DNA of 64,000 nucleotides from Bacillota bacterium (lineage in GTDB: Bacteria > Bacillota > Clostridia > Christensenellales > Pumilibacteraceae), in the NCBI GenBank assembly GCA_009777485.1, contig WRLT01000005.1:1-64000 (forward strand). Direction: 5' to 3'. The notes under the pieces are model-generated. The model had not been told where the DNA came from, searched no databases, and was given only the letters and a program-made list of their open reading frames with translations. Made by a program: the position numbers and the translations under genes. Shown here one piece after another: positions 18,801-27,952 of this stretch. Within the stretch, counting starts at the first letter, position 1. The number at the start of each line of letters is the position of its first letter.

Positions 18801-21182
18801 CGTCATGCCGCGCGGCTCGTATTTTTCGACAAATATTTTTTCTAACAGCTCCTCATCTGAAAGCGGAATATAAATCTCCGCTTGCTGAGGCTGTTCGAAT
18901 GCGGTTTGCCCGAAGCCGTCCGCTGCGGGCGACGGTACATCACCCATACCGCCGTATTGAGGGCTGCCGTACGATGAGGGGTCTTGCGGAGAGGAAGAAC
19001 CGCCTCCGCCTACGCCAAGCTGATGCGTCGCGGGCATTTGTTGTTGGTGCATTCCCGTCATACTGGGACCCGCACCTAACTGTAACATGCCCATAGAGTT
19101 TTGATAAGCCGCCGTACTCATGCGCTGCTGCTGTGTTGCGGCAATAGTAGAATTTAGCTTAATAATATACGAACTGGTCGGCGCAACTGTTTCCATATCG
19201 GCGCGTTTTGATTTGACAAACGCACGGTAGAAAATATAGAAAATTAACAGCAGTATAAGTGTAACCGCCAAGCCTATTGCAATCCAGAATAAAATTATAT
19301 AAACCAACTGCCAACCTTCAAAAAACGCGCCTGCATCGGGGTTGATAATAAGGCTGGTTGTTACGGTAACTGTACGCGCATTAGCGGCTTCGGAATCTCT
19401 AAACGTAAATATCGCACGCTCTTCCCCGTGACTGAGGGGCGTAACAATTAGATTGTTATTTTGTAAAATTGCGGTGGCGTGACCATTAGCGGATATTAAT
19501 TCAAAGCCTGTAAGAAAAAATCCGTCTACGAATAATTGTTCGAAAAGGCTGTAATTATTTACGTTAAAGGTATGGCGCCGCCTTCCGTTGATAGGAATTG
19601 AGGCAAGCTCATAATTGCCGAACACGGTAAACGTAACCGATAAGTGTACGGAGTCTAATTCTTCGCCTCTGGGACCGTACCGAACAATAAACGGAATGGT
19701 AACCTCGCCGTTTCTTATCGCGGTAACCTCGATATAGCGGCGTTGATTTTGCTGCATTTCGTTTTCGATACCCTCTTTCAGCAAAACATTAAAATTATGA
19801 ATGTTGGAAAAATGACTGTTGCCGTTACTGTCGGCTATTGCGGATTCTATGCCTGCCGGAAAGGTCATGTTATATGCGTTTGTCAGTTTAAAAACATCCG
19901 GAACAGCATAGTTGAATAAATCGGTCGGATAAATACGAACGGTTTTATAGTTGCTGTGCATCATGGTGGAATGTAATTTAGAATTAAAATAGTAATCGGC
20001 TACCTCTTCGGGCAAAGCGGCGTTAATCAACGTAGGCATACCGAATGAAGAACGCGGAACAGGCTTTTCGCTTTGGCGGAAATCTATTTTAAAATGCAAA
20101 TTGACATGCTCGGAAGTGCCTACACGGATGCGGATAAGCAGGTCGTATAATACGCCCGCATCAAAAATATCACGGTACATGGCGTTGGGGTTTAAGTCGC
20201 TGTTGACGGCACGGGGCGGTATATCAACCTCTATGCTTAAAAAGGGCGTTTCGTGATTTCCGCTGGCATGACGGACGGTTACACCTAATTCTGAGTTAAG
20301 CGTTCCGGATAATCCCCCGTTTTCAAGCCTACGGCAAATAAAAGCCTCGGTGATAATAAAACTTCTGTTATCCCGCAGCATCCACGGGTTGAATCCAATC
20401 TCGGCAATCAGATTGTGATTGAGTGACTCTGTGTCATACGAAAAAAGTCTTCTGTTTAACGCTCTGTCTAAATTGATTTGCTGCGCAACCGCGCCGTTCG
20501 TAACCGGAATAACCGCAAGATTGCTAGACGCGGCGTCATTTCCTACATACACGGTTCTAAACAGAGGGTCTCCGCTGCCTTCACGGTCTACTGTTCTGCT
20601 TGCAACCGCAAACGTAGACACTACGGTAACGCGCAGGTTTACCCAATATCGGGTTCCGGTTGAATTGTACATAGGAATTAAAATGCGCGCGTTTGCAACG
20701 GGTGCTTCCGCCCGAATACGAAGGCTGCGCACAATTTCGGTCTGAATCGGGTTGAAATCGAAAGCTGCAAACACAAAGGCTGCGTTGGCGTTTACTATAT
20801 CCGCATCGGTTAACTGAATCGTTCCGTTAGTAGTAAAAGAGTTGCTGGTTCCGTCAAGAGTGTACTGTGCATTAAGCGCGTCACTAAAAACGGAAACGGG
20901 TATATAACGCTCTCTGTATAGATTGTTTTGCGTTTGTTTATTTACAGACGCAGGTGCGGTAGAAACAAAATCTACCAAAGTATGGCTGGGGTTAAGGGCT
21001 TCGTACTGGCCGTTTAAGTCTAACGTAATAGAAAAGGTAGCGTCATCGCTATGGCCAGGACGTTCGGGCAAATCCGCGCCGTGTACAGGCTTAACTGCAA
21101 GCACGCAATACAGCGCGGCAGCGATTAAAACCGCTAACAATACGGCTATACAAAATTTAAATGTTTGTTTTGTTTTTGTCAT
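15885..21182 (-). CDS. Giant single-pass membrane protein with ectodomain, coiled coil and ARPG-repeat tail
   Basis: A 1765-residue protein. A signal or anchor segment at residues 8-30 leads to an ectodomain of about 590 residues rich in beta-type sequence. One strong membrane helix follows at about 624-652 with basic residues behind it (YRAFVKSKR), so the rest is cytoplasmic. A Gln/Gly/Pro-rich linker precedes a long charged coiled coil (about 910-1645) with many 'EEAEKAKR' repeats. The last 85 residues are Ala-Arg-Pro-Gly repeats and strongly basic. AGAGGT precedes the start; the upstream gene ends 16 bp away. Family unknown. Confidence 0.85.
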   Translation of the reverse strand: MTKTKQTFKFCIAVLLAVLIAAALYCVLAVKPVHGADLPERPGHSDDATFSITLDLNGQYEALNPSHTLVDFVSTAPASVNKQTQNNLYRERYIPVSVFSDALNAQYTLDGTSNSFTTNGTIQLTDADIVNANAAFVFAAFDFNPIQTEIVRSLRIRAEAPVANARILIPMYNSTGTRYWVNLRVTVVSTFAVASRTVDREGSGDPLFRTVYVGNDAASSNLAVIPVTNGAVAQQINLDRALNRRLFSYDTESLNHNLIAEIGFNPWMLRDNRSFIITEAFICRRLENGGLSGTLNSELGVTVRHASGNHETPFLSIEVDIPPRAVNSDLNPNAMYRDIFDAGVLYDLLIRIRVGTSEHVNLHFKIDFRQSEKPVPRSSFGMPTLINAALPEEVADYYFNSKLHSTMMHSNYKTVRIYPTDLFNYAVPDVFKLTNAYNMTFPAGIESAIADSNGNSHFSNIHNFNVLLKEGIENEMQQNQRRYIEVTAIRNGEVTIPFIVRYGPRGEELDSVHLSVTFTVFGNYELASIPINGRRRHTFNVNNYSLFEQLFVDGFFLTGFELISANGHATAILQNNNLIVTPLSHGEERAIFTFRDSEAANARTVTVTTSLIINPDAGAFFEGWQLVYIILFWIAIGLAVTLILLLIFYIFYRAFVKSKRADMETVAPTSSYIIKLNSTIAATQQQRMSTAAYQNSMGMLQLGAGPSMTGMHQQQMPATHQLGVGGGGSSSPQDPSSYGSPQYGGMGDVPSPAADGFGQTAFEQPQQAEIYIPLSDEELLEKIFVEKYEPRGMTKRSFLKSKDLQTRELEKEKQRIREAVKNGQSIEEACGMNKAQGANGSVPGDTVAEAVAEKEGNPMFAILGFDPHESIEADPTEEVSAEKSAPQIVIDEFGEEKLVYEEVSEEELALEEARRNHRRLQREYDVLSTRLAKIESEIEKTHDQVTAADESITSAQNEITAQQDQITNLEVQMASASKKEKERLSKEMAAAESNLRFAQTRLADAQKLKAETEHTEEALKELADSFKNTTSDKNSAIEESAKKVASAEKKAQLAAEAAARAKAKLDFERRNLYLTPIMRDLFIFDRDISNAQQALESYAAEKAALKGEVSAIQTQLLSTTDHQVIAKMSAVINEKNSRITEIDKAVAESTKQKSARAIDFASLRKKANDYIDKEDMPLEDVYKSENEVIRQIMFDEYKAQIEAEKVESEKAMEELQAQYDGISSGLDAGIADAAANVAAEVQAVSEALSQTEKELEDLNLRMEHASDEEKLDMSIEQMELNEKLDNLRKMLEDTKANGIKANLEMQMENEATLARLSAERDKTQAAFEQACEKLSVILNTTDISEVADPLFNKNGGTISKDRFIIEETNLKKQLELQKAQAEQARLAAQMAQEEAERLAEESARASEAQKAELERVAHEAAEKAAAAEKDAEERLAAETLRLSEEAEQAKRAASEEAEEAKRMASEEAEEAKRAANEEAEQAKRAAADETEQAKREAEQAKLEAEEARRAAADEAEKIKSESEAAIEALKRNAEEEAEKAKRMAESEAEKAKREAEEEVERIKREVAAMGELSAEEQARIAAKVLKRKDEIADLRKGLKEITNEKDGENLREKFYAIQLKLDEDEKKSVELKELIERSMTDATHAGEVAALKTLADKKPKRIVKKVTERVNRIQRPGTRTARPGARPGARPGARPGARPGARPGARPGAARPGARPGARPGAARPGARPGAAARPGAARPGARPGAPRPGAPRPGARPPARPPSR
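15888..16165 (-). repeat. Ala-Arg-Pro-Gly tandem repeat, coding
   Basis: A 12-bp unit coding ARPG is repeated about 20 times with small variants (AARPG, APRPG, ARPP) at the 3' end of the 1765-residue gene. The repeat also opens long frames on the opposite strand, which are by-products. Confidence 0.9.
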
Positions 21183-21198
21183 GATGTGTATACCTCTG

Positions 21199-24100
21199 TT
21201 ATTCGCCTATAATCGGTTCGAAATCTACAAAACCGTTTTCGTCCAGTTTAGCTTTTATTTGGTCTTCTACGCTTTCACGCGACATATCCGGATTATATTC
21301 AAAGCTATCCGTAGGCTCGAAAATCGGTGCTTCGCCCATAATGGTTTGGTCCATAGTTATATCGCTGTGGTCGCCCATGCTCATGTCGGGATTATATTCA
21401 AACGCCGCGCCGCCAGGCGGTACGCCGTTGGCTACATCTTGCAGTGCCGCACGTTTTGCCGCAAGCTCGGCACGTAATTCGTCAATGCTCTTCTTGCCGC
21501 CTTTTTTCTTTTTGGAGGCTTTGCCTTTGCCCGAAGTAACCATTGTTTTAATATCTGCTTTTGCCGCGATATCCGAATTATCTAAGGTTATGCCTGTTTC
21601 AGCCTCTTTTTTCTTACGCAAATCGTCAAACATTTTTGCGTATTTAGGGTCATTCATGCGCATTTTTGCCCTTGCCGCCGCAGCAGTTGCATTGGTGGAC
21701 GAACTGTTGTGCATTTTATCGCGCATTTTAATAAGCATTTGATTTTTCTTAATAATGCGTTTTTGATTAGACTTACGTTTTAGATATACGATATACCGTA
21801 TTACAAAAACCAAAAACAAAAATGCGAAAACGCCCACTCCGCAATACGCGAATATGATACCGTAGGTTGCCGCATCTAAGGTTATGGTTATACCGGTAAT
21901 GCGTATAAAGAACGAAATTTGAAAGCTGTCGTCTCGGTTTGTGTTAGACGCAATATCCACCACAAAACGCACGCCGTCCGCTTGGTCGTTTACAGCAAGC
22001 TCTTGCGTAGGATACAGCGGCGTAATGGAAAGCGATCTGCCGGCAGTATCGCGGTTATAGGTGAAAAATTTATCGCCGTTATGCTCGCCGACACGCGAAT
22101 CATCTATAAAAGCGCGGCTGATAAAATAGTTTTCCGGTGCTTGAACATTGATAAAACTCATAAAGAAATCTTTATTGATTACCAACCTTTTGTCGTTTGA
22201 GTTATTGATAAACTCAAACATTTCGTTAAGCACTTCGTCTGCGTTATGACTTACGCCTTCGTTATAGTCTAGGTCTAGCATAATCGGTACAGAGTTTGCA
22301 CCTACTATCGCCATATGACCGGGGCTTACGGGAATAGCAATAGATAATTGTCTTTTTTCTGCCCCGCTTAGCCCGTTATAGAAAGTAACTACTATGCGCG
22401 TAGGCGGAAGTTCCGCGCTTTGCGCTACGCTTCCCAGCACGATACGCAAGCTTCCGCTGCCGCCCGCATTATCTTCTATAAGGGATGCTTCGCGTACAAA
22501 TGTGTTGAAATTACCGTTAGTGTCCCTTAGTGCAACGGTTTGCCATTCTATTTCATTGTTTTCGCGTATGCCTGTTTGAATCGTAATCGCACGGTTTGCG
22601 TTGCCAAGACCGTCATCTCCTGCGTCTAAATCAGGAATTAACGTACTGAGTGCTAAGTGGGTATTTCGTCCCATTAACACTTGTGTTAAATCTGAAATAG
22701 CTATGTTATGAGGCCTGAACAGCCTTAAAGGGCTTGTAACGGGCAAATATTCCGTAATGCTGTCAATCGTAATCTGCACCATGCCCGAAAGCGTGTGCGT
22801 GCCTAAAAGGCTGATGGTATAACGCAAATACGTAACACCGCTTCTGCGCGCCGTAAGGCGAATGGTTTTTCCGTCTTCGGAAACAGTGGCCGCAGCTCGG
22901 GTGGTTTCTAAAACCTGCGCGGACGTAAACACAATAAATTCCGAACCGCCTGCATCGGGATTGAAAATTCGCGAAGTAACTAAAAAGTTTTGCAAGGTTA
23001 ACGTATGGGTGTCGGAAAACCTCAGAACTTCTAGCAGCGAATTCGGATTATCTTGTGGGCCAGGGTCTTTAAGGCGGAACTCGCCTGAGGCAATGGTTGC
23101 GTTAAATATAAAATTCAATTCTATATATTCGGCAGGAATGTCCGCGCCGATGTCCGGCGGAACAGGTCGGTAACCAAAGCCTTCACCCGATAGTTTTTCT
23201 GTCTTAACAATGCCTACTGTAAAGGAAATCCGTGCGGCGTTGGTAAAAAATAGCCTAATGGTGTGTTTAGATAGGTGCGACCTAGAAATATCAACCGCCT
23301 CGTTATTTAACGAATCTGTAAATGCGGCGTAAAAGCCGTCCTCGCCGACAGGGTCGTGTCCGAAAGTAAATTCAAACTGAAACCGCTCGGTTTCAACTGC
23401 GCCTAGCTGCATAAGGTCTACTAAGTTAATTGCAGTTGCGCCGCCTACGCCGACAGAAACGTTGCGAACATTGCCCGACGGCCCGCTGCCGCCCGCAAAG
23501 TCGGCTACATTTGCGCCGAACCTCGGATTGCCCGATACCGCGCCCGCACCGGTGGTTACGTCATCTTTCAGTCTAAGCGAAGCATGGCTGTGCAGGGTTA
23601 CAAATTGACCTTGCAAAGGATCGCGCATGCCCTCGATTCTGCCGTCGCGTATGGCTTGGCGTGCATTATAATCGTTGTTGGCTGCACCCTTAAACAAGCT
23701 GTATTCGGCAAGTGTCGGCGTAAATGACGGAAAGGATACGGCTTTTTCCATCTGCGGCATGTTAATGATATTTCTTCCCGCATCATCTTCTGAATAGGTT
23801 GCCGAATCGGTCGCCCATACCGCCTCGAACGTTACTACTTGATACACTATGGACACCATGCCCGTTACGCGGTCAAGTATAACGCCGGGGTCTAAAAATT
23901 CTGTATTATTCGCCGCAGGACGCAAGCGGTAAAAGCCGTAGAGGTTGTTAAATAAGCCTAAATCTAAATACCGTTCGATAGCGGCCTTGTCAACAGCGGG
24001 TACTTCGTCCCAGTTTGCTGCGCCGAATAATGCTGCCAAATTAAATTCTACCGTAATGTCCCGCAGCGTGGGCCTTATACGCTCTCGATATAACTCACCC

Positions 24101-27100
24101 GCTTCCGTAATGCCTGCAAAGCGCACCAAACTGCCGTCGCGGCTTTCGGTAAAGAAACGGTAGGTATCGTTATAATATTGTTCGGTGGCACTATCGTAGT
24201 ACGAAAGCTCCGCGATATAATTTGAACTTGGAAAGCCTAAATCTTTGGCTCGTCCGCTTGGATTATTGCCTACCAAATCGTCGTGAATCGCGCTTACAAT
24301 TGCGCCCGCATCTGTTAGCGAAGAAACGCGCACCAAATCTGCCGCTAAGGTATCAAAGCCTGCCGAAACATTCATGGCGGCAACGCTGTAAAACCTATTG
24401 GTTGTGCCGTTTACGTCTAACAGCGGACCAGGCGCGCCGAACGGAGTAATGTTTGACGCAATCGGCTCGCGGTATTTATTAGCATCGGGTAAGGACGTAT
24501 CAATGACAATATCCAAAGCAACCTTCGCGCTGTCGTAGATTACGGTTTCTTCGCGGTAGCGCGTTGCATCGTTATAGCGACCGACGTAAAACTCTGCGGT
24601 GATGGTATCGCCCGTGGTGGATTTTTTAGGGTAAATATACAGCTGAATATCGTCCGCGCCGTTTCCGCTATTGTATACGGCAATTTCAAAATCGAAATAG
24701 TGTGAAACCAACTCGCGGTCTAAAAGGTCTTTGGAGGTGTCGTAATTGCGGTAAAAATTAATGGATACGTCCGGGGTTGTATAGGTTCTTGTGTCTAGCG
24801 GCAAGCCCGTAAGTTCGGTAAAATCGCCCGAAAAGGCATTCACATCGTCGTGGCGACCGAATATGTTATTGTTATGCAGGCTGAGTACTCCGCTGTCGGA
24901 AAATAATGCCGCGCTGGCGGGTGTGCGGAAGTAATTTACGTCTTTTACGCCGTCTAATAAAAGCCTAAACGGGTCGCCTGTGTCGTTGCGCGTAATAAAG
25001 GATGTAGCCACATGGTCGGTATTGCCTTCAATTGCCGTGCCTACATGACTATATATGGGGGGTACGGTAGGGCTTAACGATGTATATGAATCGATGCGAT
25101 ACCCTACGTTTACCACTCTGCTACTGGAAAAATTTATATTTGAACGCCTTACGCTGTCGATTCCGATTGCGGCAAATATGGTGTTAGCAGGGTTTAGGTC
25201 GCCGCTGCTTACCTTTGTAAAGCCTGCATCGTTAGACCTTCTGAAATGCGCGGTGCGGCGGCCTACTAGATGGGAGTTGGGTGTGCCCGCAGGCGGCGCG
25301 GCGGCTGTGGGCTGGCTTGACCAACGCGGCGTAATAGCGGTAACGACAGGAGGAGAAGAAATCAGAATACCCTCTGTTGAGAATACTGCCGTTTGGAAAT
25401 CGTCGTGGTAATACGCCGTAAACTCGCCTGAGGACCCTGCCTCAGCATCGTAAGAAATACGAATAAGCTTTCCTGTATTAGTAAGCGCGTACAGGATATT
25501 GCCGTAACCGCCCGCAAGCGTAACTACCCTTTCGGTGGTACTGCCTAATAATAAAGCCAACGCGTTTGCGTTTAAATCGGTTACGCCTTTAAATGCGTTC
25601 CACGCATATACGCCGCCGTCTACGGTTAATGCTGCCGATATATACTGCGTATCGGCGGCAAAGTCCGCAAAGTGCGGGTCGCCGATATTTATATTATACT
25701 CCGTTCCGCTTTGATGCTCAATTGTATTGCCGGGCTGTTGCGGACCGATACCCGGAAGAACACCCGGAGTAGGGTTAGTTGTGCCGTTATTTCTAAAATC
25801 GAACCTGCGGTTTCCGTCGGGAACATAGGCGCGAATAAAATTCTCCCACACTCTGCCTGCCACTACCTGACGCGCGTTGCTGATGCCGGCGATAGAGTGA
25901 ACCGTATCGTAATGTCCCGACGGTGCGCTCGCTTGCCCGGCGAATCCGTTGCCCAGCATTTGCACGTTGCCTGCTGAATTTATAAAGTACATAAAGCCCG
26001 CGCCTGCGGAAACGCTTTGGTTTTGTACATTGGCAGGCACTACATTGCCGTTTTTATCTTTAAACGAAAAATCGCTGCCCGCGCGCGCCGATGCGCCTGT
26101 TACGGCGTTAAACGATTGCGCCATAGCGTTTGGTATTCTGTATCTTGAGGTTGCCGCAGTACCGCCTCCTTCGCCAGATAAACTGATATCTATCCAACGT
26201 GTGTTTTCGCTGACGCCAGGAAAGGCAGTCATGTCCGCCGCATCTAAAACATTAGTCGCTAATCCGGAGCCTGCAGCAGGTAAAACACTATCTATATTAA
26301 TAGGACGGTTTGCAGAACCTTCGTTTAGGTAAAAATTCTTGCCCCTTACGTGCAGCTGCCCATCGGTACCGCCGCGCACTACCACATAATCGTCGCCTAC
26401 ATACATGCCTGCGGGCGTTATGCCTGTGCCCGTAAAACTATAACGCTCGTATTGCAAAGTGGGATGCGAATTACCGTAGCCGCTCATTTCGCCTTCGGTT
26501 TGGCGGAACATATCGCTGCCCCATGCACCGTAATTTGAGGAGTCCCATACAATAAAGTTATTTTCTGCGGCGGTAATTCCACTGACGGCGCCTGCACCTT
26601 GCTTGTCAAAAATAGCTGTAAGTGCGTTTACTTTGCCTCCTAAGAGAGGGTCAGTCGATAAAAACGGTCCAGAACCGGTATACTTATAATTAACTATTCC
26701 CGGCACATGATTGGGTTTTATAATAGTGGGTGTATAAAACGCGCCCGCGCCGGGTGAAACGTTTGTACGCAAAAGTATATGCGTAGGGCTGCTATAAGAG
26801 CCGCCAGCCGTAGCGTTGCCAAATTCGGGGCCCCATGTGTAAACAAAACCTTTTTCGGATACGAACGCCGCCGTGTAGCGCGTTGCCGCCACCATTTTAA
26901 CAGCGTCTTCAGAGGGCAACAAGCCTCCCTCTTTTAAAGGATTTGCGGCGGTGTACGTTACCTCGCCTAAAATGCCGTTGGCTTCACCAAAAAAGTCCGG
27001 GAATATCTTGGTAGGAATTGCGGGATAATACGCACCCAATGTAGTAGAGTCGCTGGGCTGCGCGCCGAATGTGGTTTCTCTGCGGGTAAGGCTCCATACA

Positions 27101-27297
27101 AATAACTCACCCTCGTACGAAACGGCTAAACCAAAATCCCCGCCTAACGCTACTTGTTTAAAGCGCAGCGTATAGTCCGATTGCGTTACATTCGCGCGGG
27201 GCGCGTAAAGGTTTAAACCCAAAACCGTAGTAATTACAAATATAATACTTAATAAAAGAATTGCTATTTTGTTTTTACGGGCTGTTGCTTTTTTCAT
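21199..27297 (-). CDS. Giant cell-surface protein with degenerate RCC1 repeats, single C-terminal membrane helix
   Basis: A 2032-residue protein starting with a signal segment (residues 10-32). RCC1-type units, recognisable as 'xVxAGxxxxxAlxxxGxvyxWG', occur at about residues 46-70, 125-155, 435-460 and 550-605. The middle (about 650-1800) is beta-rich and not recognised. A membrane helix at about 1812-1838 is followed by a basic stretch and a 190-residue cytoplasmic tail that contains FEYNPDMS twice. AAGGAA precedes the start. It is the first gene of the operon. It may bind a surface or wall ligand (inference). Confidence 0.83.
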   Translation of the reverse strand: MKKATARKNKIAILLLSIIFVITTVLGLNLYAPRANVTQSDYTLRFKQVALGGDFGLAVSYEGELFVWSLTRRETTFGAQPSDSTTLGAYYPAIPTKIFPDFFGEANGILGEVTYTAANPLKEGGLLPSEDAVKMVAATRYTAAFVSEKGFVYTWGPEFGNATAGGSYSSPTHILLRTNVSPGAGAFYTPTIIKPNHVPGIVNYKYTGSGPFLSTDPLLGGKVNALTAIFDKQGAGAVSGITAAENNFIVWDSSNYGAWGSDMFRQTEGEMSGYGNSHPTLQYERYSFTGTGITPAGMYVGDDYVVVRGGTDGQLHVRGKNFYLNEGSANRPINIDSVLPAAGSGLATNVLDAADMTAFPGVSENTRWIDISLSGEGGGTAATSRYRIPNAMAQSFNAVTGASARAGSDFSFKDKNGNVVPANVQNQSVSAGAGFMYFINSAGNVQMLGNGFAGQASAPSGHYDTVHSIAGISNARQVVAGRVWENFIRAYVPDGNRRFDFRNNGTTNPTPGVLPGIGPQQPGNTIEHQSGTEYNINIGDPHFADFAADTQYISAALTVDGGVYAWNAFKGVTDLNANALALLLGSTTERVVTLAGGYGNILYALTNTGKLIRISYDAEAGSSGEFTAYYHDDFQTAVFSTEGILISSPPVVTAITPRWSSQPTAAAPPAGTPNSHLVGRRTAHFRRSNDAGFTKVSSGDLNPANTIFAAIGIDSVRRSNINFSSSRVVNVGYRIDSYTSLSPTVPPIYSHVGTAIEGNTDHVATSFITRNDTGDPFRLLLDGVKDVNYFRTPASAALFSDSGVLSLHNNNIFGRHDDVNAFSGDFTELTGLPLDTRTYTTPDVSINFYRNYDTSKDLLDRELVSHYFDFEIAVYNSGNGADDIQLYIYPKKSTTGDTITAEFYVGRYNDATRYREETVIYDSAKVALDIVIDTSLPDANKYREPIASNITPFGAPGPLLDVNGTTNRFYSVAAMNVSAGFDTLAADLVRVSSLTDAGAIVSAIHDDLVGNNPSGRAKDLGFPSSNYIAELSYYDSATEQYYNDTYRFFTESRDGSLVRFAGITEAGELYRERIRPTLRDITVEFNLAALFGAANWDEVPAVDKAAIERYLDLGLFNNLYGFYRLRPAANNTEFLDPGVILDRVTGMVSIVYQVVTFEAVWATDSATYSEDDAGRNIINMPQMEKAVSFPSFTPTLAEYSLFKGAANNDYNARQAIRDGRIEGMRDPLQGQFVTLHSHASLRLKDDVTTGAGAVSGNPRFGANVADFAGGSGPSGNVRNVSVGVGGATAINLVDLMQLGAVETERFQFEFTFGHDPVGEDGFYAAFTDSLNNEAVDISRSHLSKHTIRLFFTNAARISFTVGIVKTEKLSGEGFGYRPVPPDIGADIPAEYIELNFIFNATIASGEFRLKDPGPQDNPNSLLEVLRFSDTHTLTLQNFLVTSRIFNPDAGGSEFIVFTSAQVLETTRAAATVSEDGKTIRLTARRSGVTYLRYTISLLGTHTLSGMVQITIDSITEYLPVTSPLRLFRPHNIAISDLTQVLMGRNTHLALSTLIPDLDAGDDGLGNANRAITIQTGIRENNEIEWQTVALRDTNGNFNTFVREASLIEDNAGGSGSLRIVLGSVAQSAELPPTRIVVTFYNGLSGAEKRQLSIAIPVSPGHMAIVGANSVPIMLDLDYNEGVSHNADEVLNEMFEFINNSNDKRLVINKDFFMSFINVQAPENYFISRAFIDDSRVGEHNGDKFFTYNRDTAGRSLSITPLYPTQELAVNDQADGVRFVVDIASNTNRDDSFQISFFIRITGITITLDAATYGIIFAYCGVGVFAFLFLVFVIRYIVYLKRKSNQKRIIKKNQMLIKMRDKMHNSSSTNATAAAARAKMRMNDPKYAKMFDDLRKKKEAETGITLDNSDIAAKADIKTMVTSGKGKASKKKKGGKKSIDELRAELAAKRAALQDVANGVPPGGAAFEYNPDMSMGDHSDITMDQTIMGEAPIFEPTDSFEYNPDMSRESVEDQIKAKLDENGFVDFEPIIGE

Positions 27298-27407
27298 TGT
27301 GCTGTTTCCTTTTGTTCTTTAAAGAGTATCGTTATATACTATTATATAGTTTGCGTTTTGCGGCGTTTGTATGCCAAAAGGGGACAAATCACCACGTTAG
27401 TCTTACT

Positions 27408-27436
27408 ATTATAGAACAAATTATGAACGAAGTCAA
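27408..27436 (-). promoter_or_regulatory. Consensus sigma-A promoter of the giant operon
   Basis: Minus-strand TTGACT (27431-27436), 17-bp spacer, TATAAT (27408-27413). Transcription should start near 27401, about 100 nt before the ATG at 27297. No other promoter of similar quality was seen in the short gaps of the operon, so a transcript of about 18.4 kb is expected. Confidence 0.8.
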
Positions 27437-27855
27437 TATGAATAAAATAGTACGACAAATAATTTTTTATTAATTTTTGCGGTTTTTTTCGTTTTTTTGA
27501 ATAAAAATTTAAAAAAACAGGCATTTTTGTAGGGTTTTTTATTTACACGCAAAATTCGACATTTTAGCATTATTAATATTTTGTACATTTTTATTAAGTT
27601 TTTGCATATATTTCAGCCGTTTATATGAATTTTATTTAAACAAATAGGCGGTTATGTGCCGTATAACATGGTTTGTTGCGATTTTATAAATTTTTTTTTC
27701 ATACTTTTATATATGCGGCGGTTTAGCGTCAAATTACACGAAAAAATAGCGGTTTTTGTTTCATTTACGCATGCCGTTTGTTTTTCTTGTAAGCAGGCTT
27801 AGCCGAAAGCGGATTTAGGGATTTTTACGTTTTTATGAAAATTTAAAAAAGTTTG
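27437..27855. other. AT-rich intergenic stretch without recognised gene
   Basis: About 420 bp, very AT-rich, between the divergent promoters of the giant operon and serC. It has many A and T tracts, no convincing open frame, and no T-box, SAM or other riboswitch core that I can recognise. It could hold upstream activator sites or bent DNA. Confidence 0.5.
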
Positions 27856-27885
27856 TTGACAAACAAACCGCAAATGAATTATACT
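27856..27885 (+). promoter_or_regulatory. serC-serA promoter
   Basis: TTGACA (27856-27861), 18-bp spacer, TATACT (27880-27885). The leader is about 60 nt and ends with the ribosome site AGGAG before the ATG at 27953. Confidence 0.75.
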
Positions 27886-27952
27886 GATAAAAGTTTGCAA
27901 AAATACGCTATAACTATGTAAACAAAACTTTAACTATTAGGAGTATATTTTT

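Noticed and set aside
27437-27952. T-box or other amino-acid riboswitch ahead of serC
   Set aside because: No T-box core, specifier-loop pattern or leader terminator was found; the predicted leader is only about 60 nt.
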